Source: an uncultured cyanobacterium
Lineage (GTDB): Bacteria; Cyanobacteriota; Cyanobacteriia; PCC-6307; Cyanobiaceae
Direction: 5' to 3'
Length of the DNA: 46,324 nucleotides
Assembly: GCA_903858015.1 (NCBI GenBank)
Contig: CAIOGZ010000031.1
Location: 1-46,324, forward strand
The notes beneath the pieces were generated by a model. The model had not been told where the DNA came from and searched no databases. It was given only the letters and a program-made list of their open reading frames with translations. Below, in pieces: positions 1 through 8,241 of the stretch; the stretch's first letter is position 1; the number at the start of each line of letters is the position of its first letter. The translations under genes and the position numbers were made by a program.

Positions 1-677
1 GCTGCCGGCCCCGGCCCTGCCGGCGTCGTTGCCCCACAGGCCTGGCGCAGCCGCTGCTCGGCCCCCGGCCAGCGCGCCCCCCAGCGGGCCAGGTGCAGGG
101 CGCCGGCGAGGCGGGCGGCGGGCTCCGGACCCGCTTCCAGGGCGGCGGCGAGGGCCGCCGGATGGGCGGGAAACCGTTGCAGCAGCTCGCTCCTCAGCCC
201 TGGCTGCCGGCGGCCGAGGGCGTAGAGGGCATCGGCCTGGGCCATCGAGCCATCGAAGCGCCGCAGCAGCGTCTGCCACAGGCGGCGGGCCTGGTCGTGC
301 TGGCCCAGGGCTGCGGCGGTCTGGGCCCCGTTCTTGAGCGCCACCGCCGCCAGCGGATCGCTGCCCCAGCCTTGGTTGCGCAACAGCTGCTCGTTGAGGG
401 CCAGATCGTTTGGGTAGCGAGCCTGCAGCAACAGGCTGGCCTCGCGCCGCAGGGCTGGATCCGGTGCCCAGCGCCGTAGCCGCTCCAGCCGGTTGGAGGC
501 GGTGTTGGGGTTGGGGGCGGGGAGCCTGGCCAGTAGGGCCCTTCCCCCCAGCAGGGCCGCTGCGGTGCCAAGACAGGAGACGGCGAGCAGGAGGGGAAGG
601 CGGGTCAAGGCCAACGGGCGCCACTGCGGGGCATTCTGGGGAGCGGCTTCGTTGCTGTCCTCCGGTGCGCCTGCCAT
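1..677 (-). CDS. Lytic transglycosylase (Slt-type), N-terminal part, runs off the window
   Basis: The reverse strand is open from an ATG at 677 to the window edge, giving about 225 residues of an incomplete protein. Near the N-terminus is one hydrophobic segment (about residues 21-48, around LTRLPLLLAVSCLG), a membrane anchor or uncleaved signal. It is followed by an Ala/Leu/Arg-rich helical repeat region with pieces such as LERLRRWAPDPALRREASLL and HLARWGARWPGAEQRLR. That arrangement matches the helical superhelix that precedes the catalytic domain in cyanobacterial soluble lytic transglycosylases, which cleave peptidoglycan in the periplasm. The catalytic domain lies outside the window, so the call rests on the N-terminal pattern only. 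It is divergent from the small gene at 665 and the 5' ends overlap by 13 bases. I see no strong ribosome binding site. Confidence 0.6.
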   Translation of the reverse strand, partial: MAGAPEDSNEAAPQNAPQWRPLALTRLPLLLAVSCLGTAAALLGGRALLARLPAPNPNTASNRLERLRRWAPDPALRREASLLLQARYPNDLALNEQLLRNQGWGSDPLAAVALKNGAQTAAALGQHDQARRLWQTLLRRFDGSMAQADALYALGRRQPGLRSELLQRFPAHPAALAAALEAGPEPAARLAGALHLARWGARWPGAEQRLRQACGATTPAGPGPA

Positions 678-937
678 CCCTGCCGCCGCCAGCCTGGTCC
701 AGTCGTCTGCTGCAGGGCGATCGGCTCGGCGGCCTGTGGCGATCGCTGCGGCTTGATCTGCCCGGGGCGGGCCAGCGTCGCCGCTGCCAGCTGGCGCTGC
801 TGCTGGCGGCCCTGGTGCTGCTGCTGCGGCCCTGGTCGCCGCTGCGCTGGCTGCCGGGTTGGTGGGTGGGCGGGCTGTTGCTGTGGGCGATCAGCGAGCT
901 GGTGATCTGGGCCTGGCGGCCGCGACGCTGGCGTTGA
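665..937 (+). CDS. Small basic membrane protein of unknown function, upstream of glmM
   Basis: A frame starting at GTG 665 encodes 90 residues. An Arg-rich N-terminal half is followed by two hydrophobic stretches, LALLLAALVLLLRPW and GWWVGGLLLWAISELVIWAW, ending in the basic tail RPRRWR. This looks like a small two-helix membrane protein with a positive cytosolic tail. No family is recognised. It ends just upstream of glmM on the same strand and may be cotranscribed with it. Its proposed start overlaps the divergent transglycosylase gene by 13 bases, which is unusual, so the true start may lie further in. The Trp/Arg pattern and the hydrophobic segments make chance less likely, but confidence is moderate. 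Confidence 0.5.
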   Translation: MRLPSLPPPAWSSRLLQGDRLGGLWRSLRLDLPGAGQRRRCQLALLLAALVLLLRPWSPLRWLPGWWVGGLLLWAISELVIWAWRPRRWR

Positions 938-987
938 ACTGCCGCGAGTCGGCGTAGCGTGTGGGCCGTCTGCCGCATGCCGCCGCT

Positions 988-2490
988 ATGGCCGAGTCTC
1001 CGGCCACCGCCCCAGCCATCCCGGCGGCCCGCCCGGACCTGCTCCCCTCAGCGAACGGCCCAGCGATCGGCACAGCAACCGCCTCAACGATCGGCACAGC
1101 AACCACCTCAGCGAACGGCTCAGCGATCGGGCCACCCCTCGAAGCCTGCCAGGCCTGCTTCGGCACCGATGGCATCCGCGGCCGGGTCGGTACCAGCATC
1201 ACCCCCGCCCTGGCCCTGCAGCTTGGTTATTGGTGCGGCCGGGTGCTGCCGCCGCCGGGGCCGGTGCTGATCGGCACCGATTCCCGTAGCAGCGGGCCGA
1301 TGCTGGTCGCGGCCCTCACCGCCGGCCTGGCGGCGGCCGGCCGCGAGGTTTGGCAGCTCGGGCTTTGCCCCACCCCGGCGCTGCCCGCCATGATCCGCCG
1401 CCATGGCGCCGCCGGTGGGTTGATGGTGTCGGCCAGCCACAACCCTCCCGACGACAACGGCATCAAGGTGTTCGGCGCTTCCGGGGCCAAGCTCGGCCGC
1501 CCGGATCAAGCGGCGATCGAGGCGGGGCTGCGGGGCGAGGCTGGCCCCACCGAGCTGGCGGCGGATGGCACCGCTACCGACCGCGCCGACCTGCTCGCGG
1601 CCTATGTCGACAGCCTGGTGGCCAGCGTCGCAGGGGCCCGGCTGGATGGCTGCCGGGTGGTGCTCGATCTCTGCTGGGGCTCCGCCACCGCCTGCGGTGA
1701 AAAGGTGTTCCGGGCCCTCGGCGCCGAGCTGCTGGTGCTGCACGGTTGCCCCGATGGCCGCCGCATCAACCAGGGCTGCGGCAGCACCCATCTGGAGCCG
1801 CTGCGCCAGGCGGTGCTCGATTCCGGCGCCGCCATGGGCTTCGCCTTCGATGGCGATGCCGACCGCGTGCTGGCGGTCGATGGCTGCGGCCGGGTGGTTG
1901 ATGGCGACCACATTCTCTATCTGTGGGGATCCGCCCTTTTGGCAGCCGGCGCCCTGCCCGACAACCGAATCGTGGCCACGGTGATGTCGAACCTGGGTTT
2001 TGAGCAGGCCTGGCGGGCGGCGGGCGGCGTGCTGGAGCGCACCGCCGTGGGCGACCAGCATGTGCATGCCGCGATGGAGCAGCTGGGGGCTGGCCTCGGC
2101 GGTGAGCAGTCGGGTCACATCCTGTCGGCCCGCCATGGCTTGAGCGGCGACGGCCTCCTCACCGCCCTACAGGTGGCCACCCTGGTGCATGGCCGCGGCC
2201 AGAGCCTGGCCGCCTGGAGGGAGGAGAGCTTCCGGCCCTTCCCGCAGAAACTGGTCAATGTGACGGTGCCGGACCGCCAACGCCGCACCGGCTGGCAAGA
2301 CTGCGAGCCGCTGCGGCAGGCGGTGGAGCGGGCCGAGCTCGCCATGGCCGGTGCTGGGCGGGTGCTGGTGCGGGCCAGCGGCACCGAGCCGCTGCTGCGG
2401 GTGATGGTGGAGGCGGCCGAGGCCGAGCAGGTGGAGCACTGGGCCCGCTTGCTGGCGGCCGCAGCCGACCAACACCTCAACGGAGCCTGA
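988..2490 (+). CDS. glmM: Phosphoglucosamine mutase GlmM
   Basis: GlmM interconverts glucosamine-6-phosphate and glucosamine-1-phosphate on the way to UDP-GlcNAc for peptidoglycan. The 500-residue product has the family landmarks in order: FGTDGIRG near the start of the conserved region, the phosphoserine loop SASHNPPDDNGIK (Ser about 150), the Mg2+ loop FDGDADRVL (Asp 288, 290, 292), and the phosphate-binding RASGTEPLLRVMVE near the C-terminus. Before FGTDGIRG there is an extra, low-complexity N-terminal stretch of about 50 residues, partly encoded by a 24-bp tandem repeat (1065-1112). The family normally starts almost at FGTDG, so this extension may be untranslated or disordered. ATG 988 is used; an in-frame GTG at 961 is an alternative. 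Function is secure, the start is not. Confidence 0.93.
   Translation: MAESPATAPAIPAARPDLLPSANGPAIGTATASTIGTATTSANGSAIGPPLEACQACFGTDGIRGRVGTSITPALALQLGYWCGRVLPPPGPVLIGTDSRSSGPMLVAALTAGLAAAGREVWQLGLCPTPALPAMIRRHGAAGGLMVSASHNPPDDNGIKVFGASGAKLGRPDQAAIEAGLRGEAGPTELAADGTATDRADLLAAYVDSLVASVAGARLDGCRVVLDLCWGSATACGEKVFRALGAELLVLHGCPDGRRINQGCGSTHLEPLRQAVLDSGAAMGFAFDGDADRVLAVDGCGRVVDGDHILYLWGSALLAAGALPDNRIVATVMSNLGFEQAWRAAGGVLERTAVGDQHVHAAMEQLGAGLGGEQSGHILSARHGLSGDGLLTALQVATLVHGRGQSLAAWREESFRPFPQKLVNVTVPDRQRRTGWQDCEPLRQAVERAELAMAGAGRVLVRASGTEPLLRVMVEAAEAEQVEHWARLLAAAADQHLNGA
1065..1112 (+). repeat. 24-bp tandem repeat in the 5' end of glmM
   Basis: Two almost identical 24-base units beginning GATCGGCACAGCAACC sit head to tail and are followed by a degenerate third piece. 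They encode part of the Ala/Thr/Ser-rich leader before the conserved GlmM domain. The core GATCGGCAC(A/G)GCAA recurs in the repeat tract before the M23 peptidase gene at 35861-35920. Confidence 0.8.
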
Positions 2491-2512
2491 TCAGTCCCGT
2501 TGCGGCGTCCGA

Positions 2513-2547
2513 GATCGGCCTGCGCCGATCGGCCTGCGCCGATCGGC
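2513..2547. repeat. 14-bp tandem repeat between glmM and the kinase gene
   Basis: The unit GATCGGCCTGCGCC occurs twice in a row, followed by a half unit. It lies in the 81-base gap between the convergent glmM and GlcNAc kinase-like genes. It resembles the other short GATCGGC-based repeats in the window. No terminator-like T-run accompanies it. Confidence 0.8.
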
Positions 2548-2571
2548 TGGCTTCCGCCCTGGCGGGGCAGA

Positions 2572-3573
2572 TCACGCTCCCAAAGCGCCATGGGCGCTGC
2601 CCAGGAGGCAGTCGGCCGCCAGTTGAAGCGCCCCCTGGCAGGCATCCGCCTCGGGGCTCACCAGGGCATGGATCCCCAGCCGCCTGGCCAGCAGGGCCGC
2701 GAACGGACGGCGCAGTTCCCCGAGGTGCAGCAGGGCACCACCGAGGGCGCAGACGGGCGGGTCCCGCAGATCCAGGGCTGCGGCCACCGCGGCCACCATC
2801 GCCGCCAGGGCCTCGGCGTTCTGGGCCAGGATCGCCCCGGCCCGGGCATCGCCCTGCTGTGCCAGTTGATCCACCACCGGCGCCAGCCGCGCGAACCCCG
2901 CCGCGCCGAAGCCAGGCTCCACCACCAGCGCCTTGATCCGCTGCGGCGCCTGGGGATCGCGGGGATCGATCCCCAGGGCCTGCCAGAGGGCATCCCCCAG
3001 CCCAGAAACCGGCTCGCGGCCATCGGCCATCCGCAGGCTGAGGGCGAGCCCATCGCGGCCGATGTCCATGGCGGATCCGGCCCCATCAAGCAGCCAGCCC
3101 CAGCCGCCGCAGCGGTGTTCCCGGCCGCGGCCGTCGCGGCCGACGGCGATCGTGCCGGTGCCGCTGATCACCACGATGCCGGCGGCGGCGGGGAAGGCGC
3201 CCCGCAGGGCCGTGCGTTCATCCCCCGTTACCAGCAGCCGCTCTTCGGGCAAGCCCAGCGCTGCGGCTGCTAGCTCCCGGCCCTGCTGCTGCACGGCACT
3301 GCCGGCCTCGATGCCGCTGGCCCCCACCGCCGCCGCCGCCAGGGGCTGCTGGCGCCGTTCCGCCGGCAGCGCTTGGCGGGCCGCGGCCAGGCTTTGGCGC
3401 AGGGCAGCGGCGAACCGCTCCCGCCCCGCCGCTGCCGCAAGATGGGAAACCCCCGGTCCCTGGCCCTCCGCCAGGCTGGCGCCGCTATGGCGATCGGCCA
3501 GGCGGCAGCGGGTGTGGGTTTGGCCGGCGTCGAAGCCCGCCAGCAGGGCTGGGGATGGCGCTGGGTTAGCCAT
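2572..3573 (-). CDS. BadF/BadG/BcrA/BcrD-family ATPase, N-acetylglucosamine kinase-like
   Basis: The 333-residue protein opens with a sugar-kinase phosphate-1 motif (GFDAGQTHTRCRLAD) and has a second nucleotide-binding element, ISGTGTIAVGRDGRGR, at about residues 135-150. This is the ASKHA fold of BadF/BadG ATPases, which includes N-acetylglucosamine kinases. A likely role is phosphorylating GlcNAc recovered from the cell wall, which fits its position beside glmM, though family membership alone does not prove the substrate. Its ATG overlaps the end of the ictB-like gene by 8 bases, so it is the last gene of a minus-strand run from the FIST gene at 6900. It converges with glmM. Confidence 0.8.
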   Translation of the reverse strand: MANPAPSPALLAGFDAGQTHTRCRLADRHSGASLAEGQGPGVSHLAAAAGRERFAAALRQSLAAARQALPAERRQQPLAAAAVGASGIEAGSAVQQQGRELAAAALGLPEERLLVTGDERTALRGAFPAAAGIVVISGTGTIAVGRDGRGREHRCGGWGWLLDGAGSAMDIGRDGLALSLRMADGREPVSGLGDALWQALGIDPRDPQAPQRIKALVVEPGFGAAGFARLAPVVDQLAQQGDARAGAILAQNAEALAAMVAAVAAALDLRDPPVCALGGALLHLGELRRPFAALLARRLGIHALVSPEADACQGALQLAADCLLGSAHGALGA

Positions 3574-4903
3574 CGAAGCCCGGGGGTGGGGGGAGTTCAG
3601 GGATGGCTGATTCAGCCGCCACGGCCAGGGTGGCCAGGCTGAACAGGGCCACGAGCTGCACCTCCGGCCGAAAGAAGATCGTGTCGGTGAGGCCCTGCAC
3701 GCCGAGCCCGACGAACACCGCCACCGCCGCCAGGCAGGGCAGGGCCAGCTGGTTTTGGCTCCATCCTTGCCGCAGGCCGGTGCGGATCGCGGTGAGCAGC
3801 AGCGCCAGCCCCGCCAGCAGCCCCGGCAGCCCGGCTTCGATCAGCAGTTCCAGCGGAATCGAGTAGGCGCTGAGGGCGTTGAACTTGGGTTGTTGGTAGA
3901 GGGGGTAGATCAGGTTGAAGGCGTTGTTGCCCGGCCCGATGCCCAGCCAGGGACGGTCTTGGATCATCGCCAGGGCGGCGGTCCAAACGTTCATGCGGAA
4001 GTTGTTGGAGCTGTCCTCCCGGCCGGCCACCAGGCTCATCACCCGCACCCGCAGCGGCTCCACCTGGCTCACCACCACCACCAGGGCCCCGGCCGTGGCC
4101 AGCAGCAGCAGCAGGGGCATGGTGCGGCGCCAGAAGGGGGGCCAGTGGCGGATCCGGCGCATCGCCAGCAGCAGGCCCAGCAGGCCCAGGGAGGCCACCA
4201 TCCCCATCCAGGCGCCGCGGCTGTAGGTGAGCACCAGGGCCGCGATGCCGAGCAGCAGCGCCGTGAGGGCGAATAGGCGGCGCGGCAGCCCCCGCCAGCG
4301 CAGCAGCGCGACCAGGGCCAGCGGCAGAATCGGCAGCAGGTAGCCGCCCAGCAGGTTGGGGTTATCGAGGCTGCTGTAGATGCGCACCGTGCCTTCGGCC
4401 ACCGAGTTGTTGTCCGACCAGCGGGCCAGGGCGCTGGCATCGCCATAGAGCTGGCGGAGGCCCACCACGCTGGTCAGCAGCTCCCCGGCCAGCAGGGCGC
4501 CCACCAGCCGGTCCCACCAGAGCGGCGAGCTGGCCAGCAGCTGGCGCATCAGGGCGTAGACCCCGAGGTAGCTGCTCAGCTTGATCAGCCCCTTGGCGGC
4601 CGCCAGCGGCACCGGTGAGAAGCCGGTGGCCAGCACCGCAATCGCCAGCACCGCCAGTAGGGCGAGGTTGATCGCGCCGATCTTGCCGGGCGGTGTGCGC
4701 AGGGCCCAGACCACCCAGAGCAGCACGCAGGCGGCGATCAGCAGGCTGAGGCCGCTGCGGCTGACCACGGGCAGCACCGCCAGCAGGGCGCAGAGCACCA
4801 GCCCGGCAAGCGCCTCCAGGTGGCTCCCCAGCCATCCCGCTGGCCTGCGGGCCAGCAGACCCTGCCAACGCAGCAGCAGCGGGGTGGGCAGGGGGGTGGG
4901 CAC
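3566..4903 (-). CDS. ictB: IctB-family / O-antigen ligase-like membrane protein
   Basis: This 445-residue protein has about ten to twelve hydrophobic helices spread along its length. It carries the Wzy_C-type loop with DRPWLGIGPGNNAFNLIYP and the upstream NPNLLGGYLLP and LTYSRGAWMG motifs. These are typical of cyanobacterial IctB, first described as a bicarbonate-accumulation factor. The family belongs to the O-antigen ligase/polymerase group, so the biochemical role is open. It lies in the inner membrane. trmB is directly upstream and the kinase gene overlaps downstream, an arrangement known from other cyanobacteria. The ATG start gives a short hydrophilic N-terminus before the first helix. 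Confidence 0.85.
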   Translation of the reverse strand: MPTPLPTPLLLRWQGLLARRPAGWLGSHLEALAGLVLCALLAVLPVVSRSGLSLLIAACVLLWVVWALRTPPGKIGAINLALLAVLAIAVLATGFSPVPLAAAKGLIKLSSYLGVYALMRQLLASSPLWWDRLVGALLAGELLTSVVGLRQLYGDASALARWSDNNSVAEGTVRIYSSLDNPNLLGGYLLPILPLALVALLRWRGLPRRLFALTALLLGIAALVLTYSRGAWMGMVASLGLLGLLLAMRRIRHWPPFWRRTMPLLLLLATAGALVVVVSQVEPLRVRVMSLVAGREDSSNNFRMNVWTAALAMIQDRPWLGIGPGNNAFNLIYPLYQQPKFNALSAYSIPLELLIEAGLPGLLAGLALLLTAIRTGLRQGWSQNQLALPCLAAVAVFVGLGVQGLTDTIFFRPEVQLVALFSLATLAVAAESAIPELPPPPGFDG

Positions 4904-4968
4904 GGGGGGAGCGCGGTCGATGCTGGCGATTATCGGTGGCCTGCGCCGCTGGGGCTTGGCCTGGGCCG

Positions 4969-5634
4969 CTAGAGGGGGGGCGGGGCCGCTTGGGGGGGCA
5001 CGGTCGCGCCGTTGCGCTGATACAGCACCCGATAGACCGGCAAGCCCTTGGCCAGCACTTGGAGCTCCCGTTCGGTGGGCAGCGGCAGCGGGTTAGCGGC
5101 CCGCCAGGGCCGCCCATCGGCCGCCGGCCGCTCGAACCAGCCGCAGCTTTCGCATTGGGCCACCATCGGCGTGATCACGGCCAGCACATCGCTCTGCAGG
5201 AATAGGCAGCTGCCGGGTGCCAGGGCGGTGGCGATGGCGCGCAGCAGGGCCGGTTGCAGCACCCGCCGCTTGTGGTGCTTGGTTTTGAACCAGGGATCTG
5301 GGAATTGGATCGACACCCGTTGCAGCAGGCCCTGGGGCAGCGCCGCCAGCCAGGCCTCCAAGCTCACGTTGGCGTTGCAGTAAAGGAAGTGGAGGTTGCT
5401 GAGTTCCGCGGCGATCCGGTCGGCCTCGGCGGCCGCCACCAGGGGCCGGCGGATCTCCAGCCCGAGGTGGTTCCAGCCGCTCTGCAGCGGGGCGAGGGCC
5501 AGCAGGAAGCGGCCCCGGGCGCAGCCGATGTCGAGGTGGAGCGGGCGGCTGGGCTGGGCGAACAGCTGGGCCGGAGGCGGCAGGGGCCGCGGCTGCTGGT
5601 GGATGCGGCTGAGCGGATTGACATGCTGCCGCAC
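4969..5634 (-). CDS. trmB: tRNA (guanine-N7-)-methyltransferase TrmB
   Basis: TrmB makes m7G46 in the tRNA variable loop, using S-adenosylmethionine in the cytosol. The 221-residue product has the SAM-binding motif [14 protein letters not shown], the EIRRPLV segment, and the family signature [14 protein letters not shown], which binds tRNA and contributes to catalysis. A late [12 protein letters not shown] segment also matches the family. The length is normal. It begins 3 bases after the end of the FIST gene and is followed by ictB, so the three genes are probably one transcript. A proline-rich stretch near the N-terminus (residues about 10-25) looks lineage-specific. Confidence 0.93.
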   Translation of the reverse strand: MRQHVNPLSRIHQQPRPLPPPAQLFAQPSRPLHLDIGCARGRFLLALAPLQSGWNHLGLEIRRPLVAAAEADRIAAELSNLHFLYCNANVSLEAWLAALPQGLLQRVSIQFPDPWFKTKHHKRRVLQPALLRAIATALAPGSCLFLQSDVLAVITPMVAQCESCGWFERPAADGRPWRAANPLPLPTERELQVLAKGLPVYRVLYQRNGATVPPQAAPPPL

Positions 5635-5637
5635 CGT

Positions 5638-6900
5638 TCAGGCCTCCGGCACCAGGAACCCCCAGCTGGCCGCGTAGCCGTGCAGGTGGGTGCTGCCCCC
5701 CACCCCGCCGATTTCGCCGTTGCAAAACACCCCGGCGATCGGCACCTGGGCAAAGCTTTCGCGGCAGAGGTTCACATCGCCATCGGCTTCGCCATAGAGC
5801 CCCCGGCCCCGGCCGAGGCAGGCAAACAGCAGGGCGGCCAGCGGTTGGCCCTGGCGCTCGGCGGCCTGGTGCTGGGCGGCCTGGCGCAGCAGCTGGCGGC
5901 CGTCGGCGCGGGAGGTGGCGCCATCGCGCAACTGAAACTGCACCTTCTGGCCCACCCGCATCCGCTCGCCCACCGCCACGGCCCCGTTGCGGGGATCGAC
6001 GCCGATCAGGTTGCGCACCAGGAAGGAAGGAGGCTGTTCGCCGCTGCGCTCGAGGTTGAAATCGCTGCGGCCGACGCCAAGAAAGAGGGCGTTTTTGACC
6101 TGCTCCCGCTCCTCTGGGCTGAGGTCCACCAGGATCCGCTGCAGGGCCTCCACCGGGCTGCGCCGTTCGTCGCCGCGGCTCACCTGCAGCACCACATTGC
6201 GCTGGGCCTGCTCGACTTCAAACACCGGTCCGATCGGCCGGCACCCCTGGGCCAGCACCGGATCGAGCCGCCAGGCGCCGCCGAGCAGGCAGCCCACCAC
6301 GCCGCTGCGCACCTGGTCGTCGAACAGCAGCGAGCCGTGGGGGGCGCTGTGCTGGCCAGCGATGCCCCCCAGCTTGACCGCGTTGGGGTAGGCGTAGTCG
6401 AGGCCACCGATCAGGTCGTTGATGGCGCCGAAGCCAGGATCCACCAGCAGCAGCATGGCGTGCATGCCGCCGGCTTCGGCGCCGAGCGCCGCCCGCCAGG
6501 GTTCGGCGGGTCCGTCGAGGTCGGGCAGCTCGCTGGCGTCGAGGCAGAAGGGCTGGAGCTGGGCGCCGGGCAGGTGCAGCAGGGTGAGGCTGATGGCGGC
6601 TTCGTGCTCCAGTTCCTGGGCGGTGCCATCGGCCCGGGTGCCCACCACCCCACCGCCGACGCAGCCGATCCAGTGCCGGGCCTTGATTTTCTGGCGCAAC
6701 AGCGGCAGCAAGCGGGGCAGATCGCTGGCGTAGCTGGCGGAGGCGAACACCAGGGCCAGATCGGCAGGCGCGGCCCCGGCCAGCTGGCCCACCAGGTCGT
6801 CGACGGCGGCCTGCAGGGAGGGGTCGCGGGCCAGGCCGGTGCGGCACCAGGCGGGACGTTCACGCCGCGCCAACCAAGGGAAGGAGGGGAGGGCAGCCAT
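5638..6900 (-). CDS. FIST domain sensor-like protein
   Basis: The 420-residue protein fits the FIST_N plus FIST_C arrangement. Recognisable pieces are ADLALVFASASYASDLPRLL, HWIGCVGGGVVG, the central GGIAGQHSAPHGSLLFDD, and the C-terminal segments FLVRNLIGVDPRNGAVAVGE and AGVFCNGEIGGVGG. FIST domains are proposed small-ligand sensors, often attached to signalling domains. Here the protein has no kinase, cyclase or methyl-accepting domain, as in many cyanobacterial copies. It is the first gene of the minus-strand run towards trmB and ictB. The ligand is unknown. There is no signal peptide, so it is likely cytosolic. Confidence 0.85.
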   Translation of the reverse strand: MAALPSFPWLARRERPAWCRTGLARDPSLQAAVDDLVGQLAGAAPADLALVFASASYASDLPRLLPLLRQKIKARHWIGCVGGGVVGTRADGTAQELEHEAAISLTLLHLPGAQLQPFCLDASELPDLDGPAEPWRAALGAEAGGMHAMLLLVDPGFGAINDLIGGLDYAYPNAVKLGGIAGQHSAPHGSLLFDDQVRSGVVGCLLGGAWRLDPVLAQGCRPIGPVFEVEQAQRNVVLQVSRGDERRSPVEALQRILVDLSPEEREQVKNALFLGVGRSDFNLERSGEQPPSFLVRNLIGVDPRNGAVAVGERMRVGQKVQFQLRDGATSRADGRQLLRQAAQHQAAERQGQPLAALLFACLGRGRGLYGEADGDVNLCRESFAQVPIAGVFCNGEIGGVGGSTHLHGYAASWGFLVPEA

Positions 6901-6960
6901 GGCCGGACCCTAGGGCCTGGAGGGATGGACGGATAATGGCGCCTTACCGCCCCCCGTTCT

Positions 6961-7575
6961 GTGCCAGATCCGCTTTACCGCTCCCTGGTCTGGCTGGCCG
7001 TGCGGCTGGGCCTGCTGTTCGCGGTGGGGCTGCCCCTGGTGCTGCTCGGCTGGGCAGCGCTGCGCCAGGAGGGGGCGCTGCGGCGCTTGTTGGGGCTGTA
7101 TTGGAAGGTGGCGAGCCTGCTGCTGATCGCCGTGCTGTTGCTCACCAACCAGGCGGCGCTGGGCATGGCGTTGCTGCTGATCGCGCCGCTGTTGATCGTG
7201 GCGGTGTTGTGGTTCTGGGTGGATCTCAATGAGGAGTTGGCCGATTTCCCCACCTGGCGCGGCCTGCCGCTCACGGTGCGGATCTGGCGCTGGAGCCTGA
7301 GCTTGTATTGCCTGGGCTTGGCGGCCCTGGCCGTCACGGCGCTGCCCTGCCTTGGCGGGGGCCTGGAGCGGCCGTTCTGCGCCGCCTGGCTGGAGGCCCC
7401 CGGCGGGCTGCATGGCAGCTTGGCCCAGCTGTTTGGCTTCGTCTTCGGGGCCAGCTGGACGCCTGCGGTGGCGGGCTTCCTCGGTTACGCGGCCCTGGCC
7501 GGCTATGGGGTAGGCCTGCTGCAGTGGCTGCTGGTGCGCCTGCCCCGCCAGGGCCGGGTGGCGGGTGAGTTTTAG
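6961..7575 (+). CDS. DUF3177-type multi-helix membrane protein
   Basis: The GTG start at 6961 gives a 204-residue membrane protein with about five or six hydrophobic helices, for example LGLLFAVGLPLVLLGWAAL, KVASLLLIAVLLLTNQAALG and LLLIAPLLIVAVLWFW. A soluble loop contains ELADFPTWRGLPLTVRIWRW. The pattern and size fit the cyanobacteria-specific DUF3177 family, which has no assigned function. It is divergent from the FIST gene, and about 60 bases between them would hold both promoters. A 19-bp tandem repeat begins immediately after its stop codon. Confidence 0.75.
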   Translation: MPDPLYRSLVWLAVRLGLLFAVGLPLVLLGWAALRQEGALRRLLGLYWKVASLLLIAVLLLTNQAALGMALLLIAPLLIVAVLWFWVDLNEELADFPTWRGLPLTVRIWRWSLSLYCLGLAALAVTALPCLGGGLERPFCAAWLEAPGGLHGSLAQLFGFVFGASWTPAVAGFLGYAALAGYGVGLLQWLLVRLPRQGRVAGEF

Positions 7576-7580
7576 CGGTT

Positions 7581-7675
7581 GCAAGTTGTTTGAGCTGCTG
7601 CATGTTGTTTGAGCTGTCGCAAGTTGGTTGAGCTGCTGCATGTTGTTTGAGCTGTTGCAATTGGACTGCAGCAAG
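7581..7675. repeat. 19-bp tandem repeat, four full units and a degenerate fifth
   Basis: Four head-to-tail units start at 7581, 7600, 7619 and 7638, with consensus GCAWGTTGKTTGAGCTGYY, and a decayed unit follows from 7657. Units alternate between GCAAG and GCATG beginnings, so the higher-order period is 38 bp. Nineteen is not a multiple of three, so the tract is not protein-coding. It fills the gap between the DUF3177 gene and the next gene on the plus strand and would be transcribed if they share a message. Confidence 0.9.
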
Positions 7676-7691
7676 GTTCCCCTTCCTCGCC

Positions 7692-8168
7692 ATGGCACCA
7701 ACTCAGACCGCCGCCCCAACCGAACCGCCAGGCGCCGGCAGCAATGCCCAGCTCCTGGCCCGACTGGAGGAGATCAGCCGCGGCCGCGTGGATCGTGTGC
7801 TGCGATTGACCGGCTTGCTGCACCCTGGCCCGCTGGGGTCTGGGCAAGGAACTGCGGCCCTGCCCGCTACCGCCCCGCCGCAGCCTTTCGCCGCTCCTAC
7901 CCAGCCCCGTTTGGAGCTTGCCGAGCCTTCAATCGCGCCCGCTGAGAGCTACCCAGCCGCCGCCGAAGCCTTCGAGCTGGTGATCTACCGGGGCTTCTCC
8001 AGCAGCACCACCCACCCCACCGACTTCGATCCCGACCAGCCGGCCCTGCCCGAAACGGCCCAGATCAGCGGCGCCGAGCTGCTGCAGGCGCCGCTGCGGC
8101 CGGGGGCGGCGGAGGTGCTGCTGGCCGGGCCGGTGCAGGCGTTTCTCGACCCTGCGGCCTGGCCCTAG
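7692..8168 (+). CDS. Conserved cyanobacterial protein of unknown function
   Basis: This 158-residue protein has a helical N-terminus (NAQLLARLEEISRGRVDRVL), a Pro/Ala-rich linker, and a C-terminal part with FELVIYRGFSSSTTHPTDFD followed by PGAAEVLLAGPVQAFLDP. The C-terminal block looks like a small conserved domain seen in cyanobacterial proteins of the DUF7734 kind, but I am not certain of that assignment. There is no signal peptide or membrane helix. The ATG at 7692 is preferred over a TTG at 7647, which lies inside the repeat region. The neighbouring repeat tract may form part of its leader. Confidence 0.6.
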   Translation: MAPTQTAAPTEPPGAGSNAQLLARLEEISRGRVDRVLRLTGLLHPGPLGSGQGTAALPATAPPQPFAAPTQPRLELAEPSIAPAESYPAAAEAFELVIYRGFSSSTTHPTDFDPDQPALPETAQISGAELLQAPLRPGAAEVLLAGPVQAFLDPAAWP

Positions 8169-8241
8169 GGCTGCCGTTACCGGGTAAGGAGCTGGCTGGC
8201 TAAAAGGGTTTCTACGCTGACAGCTCCTGGCCCCCTAAACC

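Noticed and set aside
1120..2136. Minus-strand frame opposite glmM
   Set aside because: Antisense shadow; GlmM motifs are complete on the plus strand.
5254..6936. Long plus-strand open frame opposite trmB and FIST
   Set aside because: It is the antisense shadow of two well-supported genes in GC-rich DNA; its protein is Gly/Ala/Gln-rich without family features.
7581..7675. CRISPR-like array
   Set aside because: The 19-bp units are head to tail without spacers, and no cas gene is present.
6910..7719. Minus-strand frame with Gln/Asn-rich repeats (SSNNMQQLKQ-like)
   Set aside because: The repeats arise from reading the 19-bp tandem repeat antisense; the rest is opposite the DUF3177 gene.
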